Numbered from the stretch's first letter, positions 1-9,002 are shown. The stretch is 64,000 bases of DNA from Vibrio rotiferianus CAIM 577 = LMG 21460 (GCF_002741985.1 NZ_APHW01000104.1:124001-188000); one strand, 5' to 3'. A program made the numbers and translations. Notes: a model not told the origin generated them from the letters alone.

Positions 1-544
1 TCAGTGCGCTGAAAAATTAGCCATTTTACTTGAGGAAGAGGGGACAATAGATGTCGTGATCAACAATGCAGGTATCACACGCGATGGTGTGTTTAAAAAG
101 ATGTCTGCACAAGCTTGGAACGACGTAATTAACACTAACCTAAACAGCTTGTTCAATGTTACGCAGCCACTCTTCGCAGCAATGTGCGAAAAAGGTGGTG
201 GTCGCATCATTAATATCTCCTCTGTTAATGGTCTTAAAGGTCAGTTTGGACAAGCAAACTACTCTGCGGCAAAGGCTGGCATGATCGGTTTCTCTAAAGC
301 ATTGGCGTACGAAGGTGCTCGCTCGGGTGTGACAGTCAATGTCATTGCTCCGGGATACACCGGTACACCAATGGTTGAGCAAATGAAGCCGGAAGTGCTG
401 GAATCTATTACTAGCCAAATCCCAATGAAGCGTTTAGCAACGCCAGAAGAAATTGCAGCATCAGTGAGCTTCTTAGTAAGTGACGCAGGCGCGTATATCA
501 CCGGCGAGACCTTGTCGGTGAACGGCGGCTTATACATGAACTAA
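1..544 (+). CDS. phaB: Acetoacetyl-CoA reductase PhaB (5' truncated by window edge)
   Basis: Short-chain dehydrogenase that reduces acetoacetyl-CoA to (R)-3-hydroxybutyryl-CoA with NADPH, the second step of polyhydroxybutyrate synthesis in the cytoplasm. The frame is open from base 2, so the N-terminal nucleotide-binding Gly motif lies outside the window. About 180 residues are visible. NNAG is followed by the catalytic Ser region (NISSVNG) and the YSAAK active-site Tyr-Lys pair, and the C-terminus has the usual ITGETLSVNGGLYM ending of the PhaB/FabG-like family. It is followed within a few bases by phaA, and the gene set phaB-phaA-phaP-phaC makes PhaB the likely role rather than FabG. Confidence 0.93.
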   Translation, partial: QCAEKLAILLEEEGTIDVVINNAGITRDGVFKKMSAQAWNDVINTNLNSLFNVTQPLFAAMCEKGGGRIINISSVNGLKGQFGQANYSAAKAGMIGFSKALAYEGARSGVTVNVIAPGYTGTPMVEQMKPEVLESITSQIPMKRLATPEEIAASVSFLVSDAGAYITGETLSVNGGLYMN

Positions 545-555
545 GGAGTATGATG

Positions 556-1764
556 ATGGAAAAAGTATTTATTGTTGCAGCAAAACGCACACCTATCGGT
601 GCGTTTGGCGGAAGCTTAAAAAACACATCAGCAGGCGATCTAGCTGCAGTGGCAATCAAAGGTGCTCTTGAGGCCGCATCACTATCTGGCGAGAAAGTTG
701 ATGAGGTTATCGTTGGTAACGTGATTGCCGCAGGGCAAGGCATGGGTGTTGGGCGTCAAGCGGCATTGTTTGCTGGCATTCCAGAGTCAGTCCCTGCATA
801 CGGCGTCAACATGGTTTGCGGCAGTGGTATGAAAACCGTCATGGATGGCGTTTCTCATATTCGCAGTGGCGATGCAGAAATCGTTGTGGCCGCTGGTGTA
901 GAAGTGATGTCACAAATCCCATTCATTGTGCCTAGCGTTGTACGTGATGGTAACAAGATGGGCAACATGGAGTTGAAAGATCTCCTCATTGCAGACGGTT
1001 TGACGGACGTTTACAACCAATACCACATGGGCGTAACCGCAGAAAATGTGGCGAAGGAAGTGGGCTTATCGCGTCAACAACAAGACGAATACGCACTTTC
1101 AAGCCAACAGAAAGCCGTGGCTGCGATTGAAGCGGGTAAGTTCAAAGATGAAATTGTCCCAGTAGAAGTCAAGCAACGTCGCGAAACTGTGGTATTTGAC
1201 ACAGATGAATACCCAAAAGCGAACGCGACGCTAGAAGGTTTGAGCAAGCTACGTCCAGCATTTGACCGAGAAGGTACGGTGACTGCAGGTAACGCTTCGG
1301 GCATTAACGACGGTGCAAGTGCCATCATCTTGGCGTCGGAAAGTGCCGTTCAAGCAAACGGTTTGACTCCGATTGCAGAGGTAGTGAGCTACGCTCAATC
1401 AGGGTTAGATCCTCAAATCATGGGCCTTGGCCCAGTGGAATCAGTCAATAAAGCGTTGCAAAAAGCTGAACTGAAAACCAGCGATATCGATGTTTATGAA
1501 TTAAATGAAGCCTTTGCGGCACAAGCGCTAGGTGTAATTCATAAATTGGCAGAAACCAATCAAGTACCCGTGAGCTCAATTCAAGATAAAGCCAACTTCA
1601 ATGGTGGTGCAATCGCATTGGGTCACCCACTTGGTGCTTCAGGTAACCGTATTCTGGTTACGCTAGTACACGAACTTCACAAACAAGACGGTCAGTACGG
1701 GGTTGCCTCACTTTGTGTGGGCGGCGGTATGGGCACGGCTGTGGTTGTAAAAGCAGTTAAGTAG
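556..1764 (+). CDS. phaA: Acetyl-CoA C-acetyltransferase (beta-ketothiolase)
   Basis: Condenses two acetyl-CoA to acetoacetyl-CoA, the first step of PHB synthesis. It has the thiolase nucleophile Cys in VCGSGMKTVMDG near residue 88, the NEAFAAQALG motif, the His of GGAIALGHPLGASG, and the C-terminal acid/base Cys in CVGGGMGTA. Three ATG codons lie in a row at 550, 553 and 556. The Shine-Dalgarno AAGGAG at 543-548 overlaps the phaB stop and best fits 556, though 550 cannot be excluded. Length of about 402 residues is normal for the family. Co-transcribed with phaB. Confidence 0.95.
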   Translation: MEKVFIVAAKRTPIGAFGGSLKNTSAGDLAAVAIKGALEAASLSGEKVDEVIVGNVIAAGQGMGVGRQAALFAGIPESVPAYGVNMVCGSGMKTVMDGVSHIRSGDAEIVVAAGVEVMSQIPFIVPSVVRDGNKMGNMELKDLLIADGLTDVYNQYHMGVTAENVAKEVGLSRQQQDEYALSSQQKAVAAIEAGKFKDEIVPVEVKQRRETVVFDTDEYPKANATLEGLSKLRPAFDREGTVTAGNASGINDGASAIILASESAVQANGLTPIAEVVSYAQSGLDPQIMGLGPVESVNKALQKAELKTSDIDVYELNEAFAAQALGVIHKLAETNQVPVSSIQDKANFNGGAIALGHPLGASGNRILVTLVHELHKQDGQYGVASLCVGGGMGTAVVVKAVK

Positions 1765-1808
1765 TTATTTAAACGGACATTTTTAATTCTTTCTCTAGGA
1801 GATAAACC

Positions 1809-2156
1809 ATGTACACTGATTTCTTTAAAACTTTTAGCGATCAAACTGAAAAGAATCTAGAACCATACTTGAAGTTCAATAAGCTAGTGACAAAGAACGT
1901 AGAAGTTCTTACTGAGCTTCAATTGAACGCAATCCGCACTTACAGCGAAGTTGGCCTAAACCAAATGAAAGCGGCGTCAGAAATCAAAGATGTGACTTCT
2001 CTAACGGCGTTCAACAGCCAGCAACTTACCGTTCTTACTAAGCTTTCTCAGCAAATGATGGACGACAGCAACAAGCTGCAAGCTATTGCCAAAGAATTCA
2101 AAGAAGACGTTGAGCAAATGACTTCGGAAAACCTAAAGACTGTTACTCCTGCGTAA
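1809..2156 (+). CDS. phaP: Phasin family protein (PHA granule-associated)
   Basis: Small 115-residue amphipathic helical protein of the phasin family that coats polyhydroxyalkanoate granules and limits their size. It begins MYTDFFKTFSDQTEKNLEP and is rich in Lys, Glu, Gln and Leu, with no signal peptide or membrane segment. Start is supported by CTAGGAG about 8 bases upstream. It sits between phaA and phaC, the usual position in Vibrio. A strong hairpin-T-run terminator follows, so phaP transcription can be separated from phaC, which fits the much greater need for phasin than synthase (inference). Confidence 0.85.
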   Translation: MYTDFFKTFSDQTEKNLEPYLKFNKLVTKNVEVLTELQLNAIRTYSEVGLNQMKAASEIKDVTSLTAFNSQQLTVLTKLSQQMMDDSNKLQAIAKEFKEDVEQMTSENLKTVTPA

Positions 2157-2168
2157 TACGTCCGCTTG

Positions 2169-2202
2169 CGCCGCCCGATTTTTAGGGCGGCGTTGTTTTT
2201 TC
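2169..2202 (+). terminator. Rho-independent terminator after phaP
   Basis: GC-rich inverted repeat CGCCGCCC / GGGCGGCG (2169-2176 and 2185-2192) with an AT-rich loop, followed by TTGTTTTTT. It lies between phaP and phaC and may reduce read-through into phaC. Confidence 0.8.
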
Positions 2203-2221
2203 CGAATATAGGAGTAAGACT

Positions 2222-3997
2222 ATGTTTCAACACTTCTTTTCGGACTATCTTGTAAAGCTTCAGGAAACCAATCAACAGTGGTGGCATGATTTCGAAGTGA
2301 ACAAGGCAGTCGTGAATTCTCCTTTGAATAAGGCCATGCAAGAAGTGAACTTCGAAGATACTGCCAAACTGTTCGAGCAAGCGGCAAACCAGCCAGCGGC
2401 GATTTTAAAGTTACAAGCCGAATGGTGGGAGCAACAGCTTCAAATATGGCAGAACGTGGCACTAGCGGGTAACCAAACACAAATTATCGAAGCAGAGAGG
2501 GGCGATAAGCGTTTCTCAAACGATGCTTGGCAACAAGAAGCGATGTATAGCTTCATCAAACAATCATATTTGTTATTTAGCAAAACCTACCTAGATACAC
2601 TTGATTCAATCGAAGGGCTAGACGAGAAAACCAAAGAGCGAATTACCTTCTTCTCTCGTCAAGCTATCAACGCACTCTCTCCTTCAAACTTCATCGCGAC
2701 TAACCCTGAACTGCTAAAACTCACTCTTGAGCAAAATGGTGAAAACCTACTGACGGGGCTAGAGAAGTTAAAAGAAGATGTCGAATCGAGCGCGGATATT
2801 CTCAAAGTACGCATGACCAACAACAATGCGTTTCGTGTGGGTGATGACGTTGCAACGACAGCGGGCGATGTGGTTTTCCAAAATGAATTATTTGAGTTGA
2901 TTCAGTACCGTCCTTTGACAGAAAAAGTGAATGCGACACCTCTTCTGATCGTTCCGCCTTTCATTAATAAATACTACATCCTCGATCTAACGGCTAAGAA
3001 CTCGATGGTTCGTTGGTTATTAGAGCAAGGTCACAGCGTATTTATGATGTCGTGGCGCAATCCTGGTAAAGAGCAAGCTCAGGTTGAGTTTGGTGACTAC
3101 GTGACGGAAGGCGTCGCAAAAGCCGTTACTGCAATTGAAGACATCACAGGTCAAGAGCAGATCAACGCAGCGGGTTACTGCATCGGTGGTACGGTACTGG
3201 CGAGCACCGTGGCGTATTACGCAGCTAAGCGCATGAAGAAGCGTATCAAATCTGCGAGCTTCTTTACGACGTTACTCGATTTTTCTCAACCAGGAGAAGT
3301 CGGCGCGTACATTAACGACACGATTATTAGTGCCATTGAAACGCAGAATAACGCCAAGGGTTACATGGATGGGCGCTCGTTAAGCGTGACATTCAGTCTG
3401 CTGCGTGAAAACAGTTTGTACTGGAACTACTACGTCGATAATTACTTGAAAGGTAATAGCCCGGTTGATTTTGACCTGCTCTACTGGAACAGCGACAGTA
3501 CAAACGTGAGTGCTGCGTCCCACAACTTCTTACTGCGTGAACTCTATCTAGAGAATAAGCTAGTACAAGACAAAGGCGTCAAGATTGGAGGAGTGTGGAT
3601 TGATCTGAACAAGATTAAGATCCCAAGCTATTTTGTGTCGACCAAAGAAGACCATATCGCGTTGTGGCAAGGAACTTATCGCGGCGCGCTTAATACTGGT
3701 GGCAACAAGACGTTTGTTTTGGGTGAATCAGGGCACATTGCCGGTATTGTCAATCATCCTGCAAAAAACAAATATGGCTATTGGTTAAATGACAATCTTG
3801 ATGACTCGGCAGACGAGTGGTTTAACAATGCGAATCATCAAGAGGGCTCTTGGTGGACGCATTGGCATGACTGGTTGATGCAATTTAACCCGAAAGAGCA
3901 AGTCGAGCCATTCCCGGTCGGCTCTGAGCAGAATCCTGTAATTGATGAAGCCCCCGGTCAGTACGTTAAACAAGTATTGCCTATCAAAGAGTCCTAG
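2222..3997 (+). CDS. phaC: Class I poly(R)-hydroxyalkanoate synthase
   Basis: Polymerises (R)-3-hydroxyacyl-CoA to polyester at the granule surface. The 591-residue protein has the class I architecture: an N-terminal dimerisation/regulatory region (about 1-200) and a C-terminal alpha/beta-hydrolase domain. The lipase-box-like catalytic Cys lies in GYCIGGT (Cys about 320), the Asp in STKEDHIALW and the His in GESGHIAG. Start ATG at 2222 has TAGGAG upstream. It is the last gene of the pha cluster and is closed by a terminator at 4023-4049. Confidence 0.95.
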   Translation: MFQHFFSDYLVKLQETNQQWWHDFEVNKAVVNSPLNKAMQEVNFEDTAKLFEQAANQPAAILKLQAEWWEQQLQIWQNVALAGNQTQIIEAERGDKRFSNDAWQQEAMYSFIKQSYLLFSKTYLDTLDSIEGLDEKTKERITFFSRQAINALSPSNFIATNPELLKLTLEQNGENLLTGLEKLKEDVESSADILKVRMTNNNAFRVGDDVATTAGDVVFQNELFELIQYRPLTEKVNATPLLIVPPFINKYYILDLTAKNSMVRWLLEQGHSVFMMSWRNPGKEQAQVEFGDYVTEGVAKAVTAIEDITGQEQINAAGYCIGGTVLASTVAYYAAKRMKKRIKSASFFTTLLDFSQPGEVGAYINDTIISAIETQNNAKGYMDGRSLSVTFSLLRENSLYWNYYVDNYLKGNSPVDFDLLYWNSDSTNVSAASHNFLLRELYLENKLVQDKGVKIGGVWIDLNKIKIPSYFVSTKEDHIALWQGTYRGALNTGGNKTFVLGESGHIAGIVNHPAKNKYGYWLNDNLDDSADEWFNNANHQEGSWWTHWHDWLMQFNPKEQVEPFPVGSEQNPVIDEAPGQYVKQVLPIKES

Positions 3998-4022
3998 ACT
4001 GCTCCTTATAGCAGCATTAGTT

Positions 4023-4049
4023 GGCGGCCATAGTTTGGTCGCCTTTTTT
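4023..4049 (+). terminator. Terminator after phaC
   Basis: Stem GGCGGCC / GGTCGCC with a 7-base loop and one G-T wobble, followed by six T, 25 bases after the phaC stop. Confidence 0.75.
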
Positions 4050-4171
4050 ATATCTGGTGTTTCAGGGCAAAGCGGGGAAGGAGACAGGGATTGTTTCGAT
4101 AGCTTGTGGGTATCAGTTAGAGGGAGAGCTTTTAGAGCCTGCTAGTGGCTAGGATTGTTAAGGATACAAAG

Positions 4172-4201
4172 AAAAAACGCCAAGCAAATGCTTGGCGTTT
4201 T
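4172..4201 (-). terminator. Terminator of the nap operon
   Basis: Perfect 10-bp stem AACGCCAAGC / GCTTGGCGTT with loop AAAT; read on the minus strand it is followed by a run of T (A run at 4172-4177). It lies directly downstream of the last nap-linked small gene; symmetric T runs suggest it may work from both sides. Confidence 0.8.
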
Positions 4202-4244
4202 CCGTCAACAAAATAGGCAAAAATGTCGACTGGTTCGAGGCGGT

Positions 4245-4379
4245 TTAGACCTCTTTATCCTTACCTAGTGAGAGTAGCCATAGAGAGATTGCTGCTACTC
4301 CGACAAAGCCGGAAAGAATAATGACTGGCATTGCGCTGTATCCAAGGAAATGCCAGATAAAGGATTCAAGATTACTCAT
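4245..4379 (-). CDS. Nap-linked single-membrane-span small protein (TIGR02808-like)
   Basis: A 44-residue protein beginning MSNLESFIWHFLGY and ending in SLGKDKEV, mostly one hydrophobic helix (about residues 14-36). A good ribosome site (AAGGAG) lies upstream of the ATG at 4379, and the gene follows napC by 15 bases. It matches what I know of the TIGR02808 family: very short membrane proteins encoded next to nap genes in Vibrio and Photobacterium. The role is unknown; a NapE-like small subunit or NapC stabiliser is possible (inference). Confidence 0.75.
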   Translation of the reverse strand: MSNLESFIWHFLGYSAMPVIILSGFVGVAAISLWLLSLGKDKEV

Positions 4380-4394
4380 ATTCTGTATTTCTCC

Positions 4395-4973
4395 TTATTG
4401 CCAGCCTTCAACACCGTGCATGTCAGGCAATTTGTGTGCAATACCTTTGTGACAGTCTACACAGGTCTTATCGCCATTCGCTAAAGCGGTGGAGTGTTGT
4501 TTTGCACTTCGAGAGCCTTGTTCTGAGAAGTCCATGTATTCAAACTCGTGACAGTTGCGACATTCCAACGAGTCATTCTTTTTCAAACGAGCCCATTCTC
4601 GTTCCGCAAGGTGAGCTCGACGAGCTTGGAACTTTTCAGGTGTATCGATGGTTTTCGTTACGAAGTGAGCAAACAGCTCTTTTGATGCTTGAACCTTACG
4701 AACGATTTTGTCTGTCCATTCATGTGGTACGTGACAATCTGAACAGATTGCGCGAACACCGGAACGGTTAGAGTAGTGAATCGTCTCTTGGATTTCTGCG
4801 ACGATAGGTGCGTGACAACCTGAACAGAACTCTTCTGTATTGGTCGCCTCCATACCTGTGTTAAATGCGCCCCAGAATAGAAGACCACCAGCAAACCCCA
4901 TAAATAGCACTATACCTACAGCAGCTTTACTTGGGCTTGTCAGTCTCTTCCAAAACGCTTTCAATAATTTCAT
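4395..4973 (-). CDS. napC: Membrane-anchored tetrahaem c-type cytochrome NapC
   Basis: Quinol dehydrogenase that passes electrons from the membrane quinol pool to NapB/NapA. An N-terminal uncleaved anchor (about residues 16-37, AVGIVLFMGFAGGLLFWGAF) is followed by four CXXCH haem motifs: CSGCH, CSDCH, CRNCH and CVDCH. The length of 192 residues is typical of the NapC/NirT family. Expressed from the napF promoter; last recognised core gene of the operon. It would require the Ccm haem lyase system, which is not in this window. Confidence 0.95.
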   Translation of the reverse strand: MKLLKAFWKRLTSPSKAAVGIVLFMGFAGGLLFWGAFNTGMEATNTEEFCSGCHAPIVAEIQETIHYSNRSGVRAICSDCHVPHEWTDKIVRKVQASKELFAHFVTKTIDTPEKFQARRAHLAEREWARLKKNDSLECRNCHEFEYMDFSEQGSRSAKQHSTALANGDKTCVDCHKGIAHKLPDMHGVEGWQ

Positions 4974-5002
4974 AGATAGCCTCTTATCTTTTCAAGCCGC
5001 AC

Positions 5003-5458
5003 TTATTTCAGTGCATCAACGCTCTTGAATTTGTTTTCAACAAGCGGCTTCGCGTTTGCTTGAGGAACATGACATTGCAGACAGAAGTAGCGACGAGGAG
5101 ACATATCTGCCAGTACAGCATCTTCACGGTTCACATAGTGTGTTACGCTAATTTTCGTTGCACCCATCTCTTTAGCATTCTTCCAGCTATGGCAAGCTAG
5201 ACATTTGTTCGCGTTGAGAGACACCTCATAGTTACGAATGTTATGAGGAATCAAAGGTGGCTGATAAACAAAGCTGCTATCAAGAACCTGCTCTTTTGGG
5301 TATTTTTTAAAGTCATCCGCTGGGCGAGTAGATTCTAGCTCGCTTGCCCCACGTAGAGACTCAAGTCCGCCGATGCCGCCTGGGTTATCGAGTTCGGCTA
5401 CTGCTGCACCACTAACTAGCGCACCTACAGATAACAGTGCAATTAGAAATTTTTTCAT
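5003..5458 (-). CDS. napB: Periplasmic dihaem cytochrome c NapB
   Basis: Electron-transfer subunit of periplasmic nitrate reductase. A cleavable signal peptide (MKKFLIALLSVGALVSGAAVA) is followed by a dihaem domain with CLACH and CLQCH motifs. 151 residues, normal for NapB. It lies between napA and napC in the operon. Confidence 0.94.
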   Translation of the reverse strand: MKKFLIALLSVGALVSGAAVAELDNPGGIGGLESLRGASELESTRPADDFKKYPKEQVLDSSFVYQPPLIPHNIRNYEVSLNANKCLACHSWKNAKEMGATKISVTHYVNREDAVLADMSPRRYFCLQCHVPQANAKPLVENKFKSVDALK

Positions 5459-5530
5459 TATTAATTCTCCGCCTAATGGCTAAATTCTTAGGTATGACTG
5501 CTGCTTTCACAGCAGTCATCGCACTCTTAA

Positions 5531-8020
5531 TTAAGCAATTTTTGTGATCTTCACTGGACACTTCTTAAAGTCCGTCTGCTTAGACAGAGGATCCGTAGCG
5601 TCTAGGATCAGTTTGTTAATCAAAATACGAGCATCAAAGAATGGTACGAATACCAAGCCTTCAGGTGGACGGTTACGGCCGCGAGTTTCAACACGAACGC
5701 GTACTTCACCACGTTTGTTTGCAATCAGAACTTCTTCACCGCGACGTACGTTACGTTTCTTCGCATCAGCAGGGTGCATGTAAACCACTGCATCAGGAAC
5801 CGCTTTGTAAAGCTCAGGTACACGACGAGTCATAGTACCTGTGTGCCAGTGCTCAAGAACACGTCCTGTACACAGCCACATATCGAATTCAGCGTCCGGC
5901 ACTTCTGGTGGCGCTTCGTATGGTGCAGAGATAATCAGTGCTTTACCATCTGGCTTACCGTAGAAGTCCCAACCGCTGCCAGCTTTAGCGTATGGATCTG
6001 AGCCTTCTTTGAAGCGCCAAAGCGTTTCTTTTCCGTCAACCACTGGCCAGCGTAGACCACGAACTTGGTGGTAAACATCGTATGGTGCTAAGTCATGACC
6101 ATGGCCGCGACCAAACGCTGCGTACTCTTCAAACAGACCTTTTTGTACGTAGTAACCGAAGTGGTGTGCGTCGTCGTTTAGCTCACGCGCTTCTTCTATT
6201 GGGTATTTGTTAATAACGCCGTTAGCAAATAGCATGTCGTACATGGTTTTACCACGGTATTGAGGCGCAGCAGCAAGTTGCTCTTCGGTCCAAACTTCTT
6301 CCATTTTGAAGCGTTTAGAGAATTCCATCACCTGCCATAAGTCAGACTTCGCTTCGCCAACAGTACCCACTTGTTGGTACCAAGCTTGAGTACGACGCTC
6401 TGCGTTACCATAAGCGCCTTCTTTTTCGATCCACATTGCTGTAGGTAGAACTAGGTCAGCAGCTTGCGCTGTTGCTGTTGGGTATGGGTCAGAACATACA
6501 ATGAAGTTTTCTGGGTTACGGTAACCAGGAAGACGTTCACCATTGATGTTTGGACCGGCTTGCATGTTGTTGTTACACATTACCCAGTAAGCGTTTAGCT
6601 TGCCGTCTTTTAACATGCGATCTTGAAGAACCGCGTGGAAGCCAGGTTTAGGTGGAATAACACCATCAGGAATATTCCAGATACCTTCTGCAATCTTACG
6701 GTGTTTAGGGTTAGCAACAACCATGTCGGCTGGTAGGCGGTGGGCAAACGTACCAACTTCACGAGCGGTACCACATGCTGATGGCTGACCAGTAAGTGAG
6801 AACGGGCTGTTACCTGGAGTCGCAATTTTACCTGTTAGCAAGTGAATGTTGTAAATCAGGCTGTTCATCCATACGCCACGAGTATGTTGGTTCATACCCA
6901 TTGTCCAAAGTGACATTACTTTCGTGTTTGGATCCGCGTATTGTTTTGCAAGCTCGATCAACTTCTCTTGCTCCACACCAGATAGCTCAGAAGCTTTCTC
7001 TACTGTGTAAGGTGCAACGGACTTTTTGTACTCTTCGAATGAAATAGAGCTCATTTTGCCAGAGTTAGGGTTAGCGGCAGCTTTTTGAAGTGGGTCATCA
7101 TCACGTAGGCCGTAACCGATATCTGTTGTCGCTTGCTTGAAGTTTGTATGCTTGTTTACAAAGTCCCAGTTTACGGCATCATTTTCGATGATGTAGTTTG
7201 CAATGAAGTTGGCGATTGCTAGGTCAGATTGAGGTTCGAAGATGTAACCTTTGTCTGCTAGTTCAAATGAGCGATGGTAGTAAGTCGATAAAACATTAAC
7301 TTTAACATGTGGGTGACTTAGGCGACGGTCAGTAATACGAGTCCACAATACTGGGTGCATTTCTGCCATGTTTGAACCCCAAAGCACGAAAGCGTCAGCA
7401 TTCTCGAAGTCATCATAACAGCCCATTGGTTCATCGATACCAAATGTACGCATGAAGGCACCTACAGCAGAAGCCATACAGTGACGAGCGTTAGGGTCGA
7501 TGTTATTTGATCGGAAACCGGCTTTCATCATTTTTGCAGCCGCGTAGCCTTCCATTACTGTCCATTGACCAGAACCGAACATACCAACACCAGAAGGGCC
7601 TTGTTTTTTAAGTGCTTCTTTCCACTTATCAGCCATAGTGTCAAATGCAACATCCCAAGATACAGGCGTGAACTCACCGTTCTTATCGTATTTGCCATCT
7701 TTCATACGCAGTAGCGGTTGAGTCAAACGGTCTTGACCGTACATGATTTTCGATAGGAAGTAGCCTTTGATACAGTTTAGGCCCTTGTTCACTGGTGCTT
7801 CTGGGTCACCCTGCGTTGCTACTACTTTACCGTTTTGAGTACCAACAAGAACAGAACAGCCTGTACCACAGAAACGACAAGGCGCTTTGTCCCATGTGAT
7901 TTTGGTTTGATCAGAGCTTGCAATCAGATTGGTTGCAGAAGCTGGTAGTGTAATACCTGCGACAGCAGCAGCTGATGCAGCCGCGTTTGCTTTCACAAAC
8001 GCACGTCTTGTCATTTTCAT
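5531..8020 (-). CDS. napA: Periplasmic nitrate reductase catalytic subunit NapA
   Basis: Molybdopterin (bis-MGD) enzyme that reduces nitrate to nitrite in the periplasm. The Tat signal has the twin-arginine motif TRRAFVKA near the N-terminus and a cleavage region around residue 30. The [4Fe-4S] motif is CRFCGTGCSVLVG followed by a downstream Cys in CIKGYF. The Mo-ligand Cys region is RHCMASAVGAFMRTFG. 829 residues, as in E. coli NapA. The ATG at 8020 overlaps the napD stop (ATGA), indicating translational coupling with its chaperone. Confidence 0.97.
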   Translation of the reverse strand: MKMTRRAFVKANAAASAAAVAGITLPASATNLIASSDQTKITWDKAPCRFCGTGCSVLVGTQNGKVVATQGDPEAPVNKGLNCIKGYFLSKIMYGQDRLTQPLLRMKDGKYDKNGEFTPVSWDVAFDTMADKWKEALKKQGPSGVGMFGSGQWTVMEGYAAAKMMKAGFRSNNIDPNARHCMASAVGAFMRTFGIDEPMGCYDDFENADAFVLWGSNMAEMHPVLWTRITDRRLSHPHVKVNVLSTYYHRSFELADKGYIFEPQSDLAIANFIANYIIENDAVNWDFVNKHTNFKQATTDIGYGLRDDDPLQKAAANPNSGKMSSISFEEYKKSVAPYTVEKASELSGVEQEKLIELAKQYADPNTKVMSLWTMGMNQHTRGVWMNSLIYNIHLLTGKIATPGNSPFSLTGQPSACGTAREVGTFAHRLPADMVVANPKHRKIAEGIWNIPDGVIPPKPGFHAVLQDRMLKDGKLNAYWVMCNNNMQAGPNINGERLPGYRNPENFIVCSDPYPTATAQAADLVLPTAMWIEKEGAYGNAERRTQAWYQQVGTVGEAKSDLWQVMEFSKRFKMEEVWTEEQLAAAPQYRGKTMYDMLFANGVINKYPIEEARELNDDAHHFGYYVQKGLFEEYAAFGRGHGHDLAPYDVYHQVRGLRWPVVDGKETLWRFKEGSDPYAKAGSGWDFYGKPDGKALIISAPYEAPPEVPDAEFDMWLCTGRVLEHWHTGTMTRRVPELYKAVPDAVVYMHPADAKKRNVRRGEEVLIANKRGEVRVRVETRGRNRPPEGLVFVPFFDARILINKLILDATDPLSKQTDFKKCPVKITKIA

Positions 8021-8325
8021 ACTTCACCCTCAATTTGGGAATGTTGTGTTCCAGTGTCTTCTTTGTCCGTTTCTTCTAGCCCAGTTTCGATTTGGTGATA
8101 AACCAGTACTGTGCTTAAGACATTCGGTAAATTATTAATCGCATCGATTGTATCGGTGATGAAACCTTGGTTTTCGGTTTCTAGCACCACCACAATTTTG
8201 CCTTCTGGGCTATCCCCATAAATTTCTGCGTTTTCGTACGCTTCAATCTGGGTCTTTACTTCAGCCAGGTGCTCAGGCAGAACATGGATTACCAGACTCG
8301 ATATGTGCACTTCGTTTAGTGACAT
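8017..8325 (-). CDS. napD: NapA signal-peptide-binding chaperone NapD
   Basis: Small cytoplasmic chaperone (102 residues) that binds the Tat signal of NapA until cofactor is loaded. It begins MSLNEVHISSLVIHVLPEHL, with the ferredoxin-like fold pattern SSLVIHV...GKIVVVLE expected for NapD. The C-terminal 20 residues are acidic and variable. Overlaps the napA start by 4 bases. Confidence 0.9.
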   Translation of the reverse strand: MSLNEVHISSLVIHVLPEHLAEVKTQIEAYENAEIYGDSPEGKIVVVLETENQGFITDTIDAINNLPNVLSTVLVYHQIETGLEETDKEDTGTQHSQIEGEV

Positions 8326-8366
8326 GTATGTCTCTCGTTTTTATCGCCTTTAGCGCTAAATAAGGG

Positions 8367-8852
8367 CTAGGCTGTTATATTGCTCACATTGATGGATGAA
8401 GTAGGGCAAACTGATACACAGGCGCCGCAGCCGTTACACTCATCAAGGTCTATATTTGGTTGTGCTACTTTGCCAATTTCCAATTGGAACTTAATTGCCA
8501 TTGGGTCGCACATATCCCCACAGCTTCGGCATTCGACATTTTGCGTTGCTAAGCAGCTATCGTTGATCGTTGCTTTTGCCTGCCATGGTTGCTCTTCTTC
8601 AGCTAAAAAAAGCGGCTCAGGACAAGCATCGGCGCATTGATAACAAAACGTGCACTCATCAATCGAAAAATCAACGGCAGGAAAACCGCCGTCACTTTTG
8701 GTAATAATCTTGGTTTCGCAAGCCTCGATACATTTACCGCAGCGAGTACAGTCATCGATGAACTGAGTTGGTTTAGCCAGCCAAGGAAGACGTACCGAAT
8801 TATCCGGTTGCGTTTTTCTTGCAAAAAGTCTTCGTCTAGAAAGGTCTACCAC
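8367..8852 (-). CDS. napF: Ferredoxin-type protein NapF
   Basis: Cytoplasmic iron-sulfur protein of the nap system, thought to help mature NapA. The 161 residues carry [4Fe-4S] Cys clusters: CTRCGKCIEAC, CTFCYQCADAC, a partial CRSCGDMC, and CNGCGACVSVC. The N-terminal RRRLFARK motif is usual for NapF. First gene of the operon napFDABC; a promoter region with NarP- and FNR-like sites lies upstream. Confidence 0.93.
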   Translation of the reverse strand: MVDLSRRRLFARKTQPDNSVRLPWLAKPTQFIDDCTRCGKCIEACETKIITKSDGGFPAVDFSIDECTFCYQCADACPEPLFLAEEEQPWQAKATINDSCLATQNVECRSCGDMCDPMAIKFQLEIGKVAQPNIDLDECNGCGACVSVCPTSSINVSNITA

Positions 8853-8930
8853 TTAGTTACCTCAAAGTTAGAAACCCAAACTAAGCATAGTCCACAATTT
8901 CATTAATAAACTGTCATTTAAGTACACGAA

Positions 8931-8936
8931 ATTGTA
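8931..8936 (-). promoter_or_regulatory. Candidate -10 element of the napF promoter
   Basis: On the minus strand these bases read TACAAT. A start point about 7 bases downstream would place the NarP-like site at 8959-8974 about 42-44 bases upstream of transcription start, close to the -44.5 location known for NarP activation of E. coli napF. Position inference only. Confidence 0.45.
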
Positions 8937-8958
8937 GTTTTTGACATATATCTATAAA

Positions 8959-8974
8959 TACCTCTTAGGAGGTA
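8959..8974. promoter_or_regulatory. NarP/NarL 7-2-7 binding site upstream of napF
   Basis: TACCTCTTAGGAGGTA is an inverted pair of heptamers (TACCTCT and, on the other strand, TACCTCC) separated by two bases, the arrangement recognised by NarP and NarL. The left heptamer fits TACYYMT fully and the right misses only the last base. It lies between napF and narQ, whose downstream neighbour is narP. Confidence 0.7.
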
Positions 8975-8988
8975 ATTGGGATGCAATG

Positions 8989-9002
8989 TTGTTTTGGATC
9001 AA
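8989..9002. promoter_or_regulatory. Candidate FNR site upstream of napF
   Basis: TTGTT-TTGG-ATCAA matches the FNR consensus TTGAT-N4-ATCAA at nine of ten defined bases. Its centre is 29 bases further from napF than the NarP-like site. Anaerobic control of nap by FNR together with NarP is known in enterobacteria; here it is inferred from the site. Confidence 0.5.

Noticed and set aside
3942..4145. 67-residue plus-strand ORF overlapping the phaC end
   Set aside because: It starts inside phaC in another frame and crosses the phaC terminator; no coding character.
4436..4771. 111-residue plus-strand ORF opposite napC
   Set aside because: It is antisense to a tetrahaem cytochrome with intact motifs.
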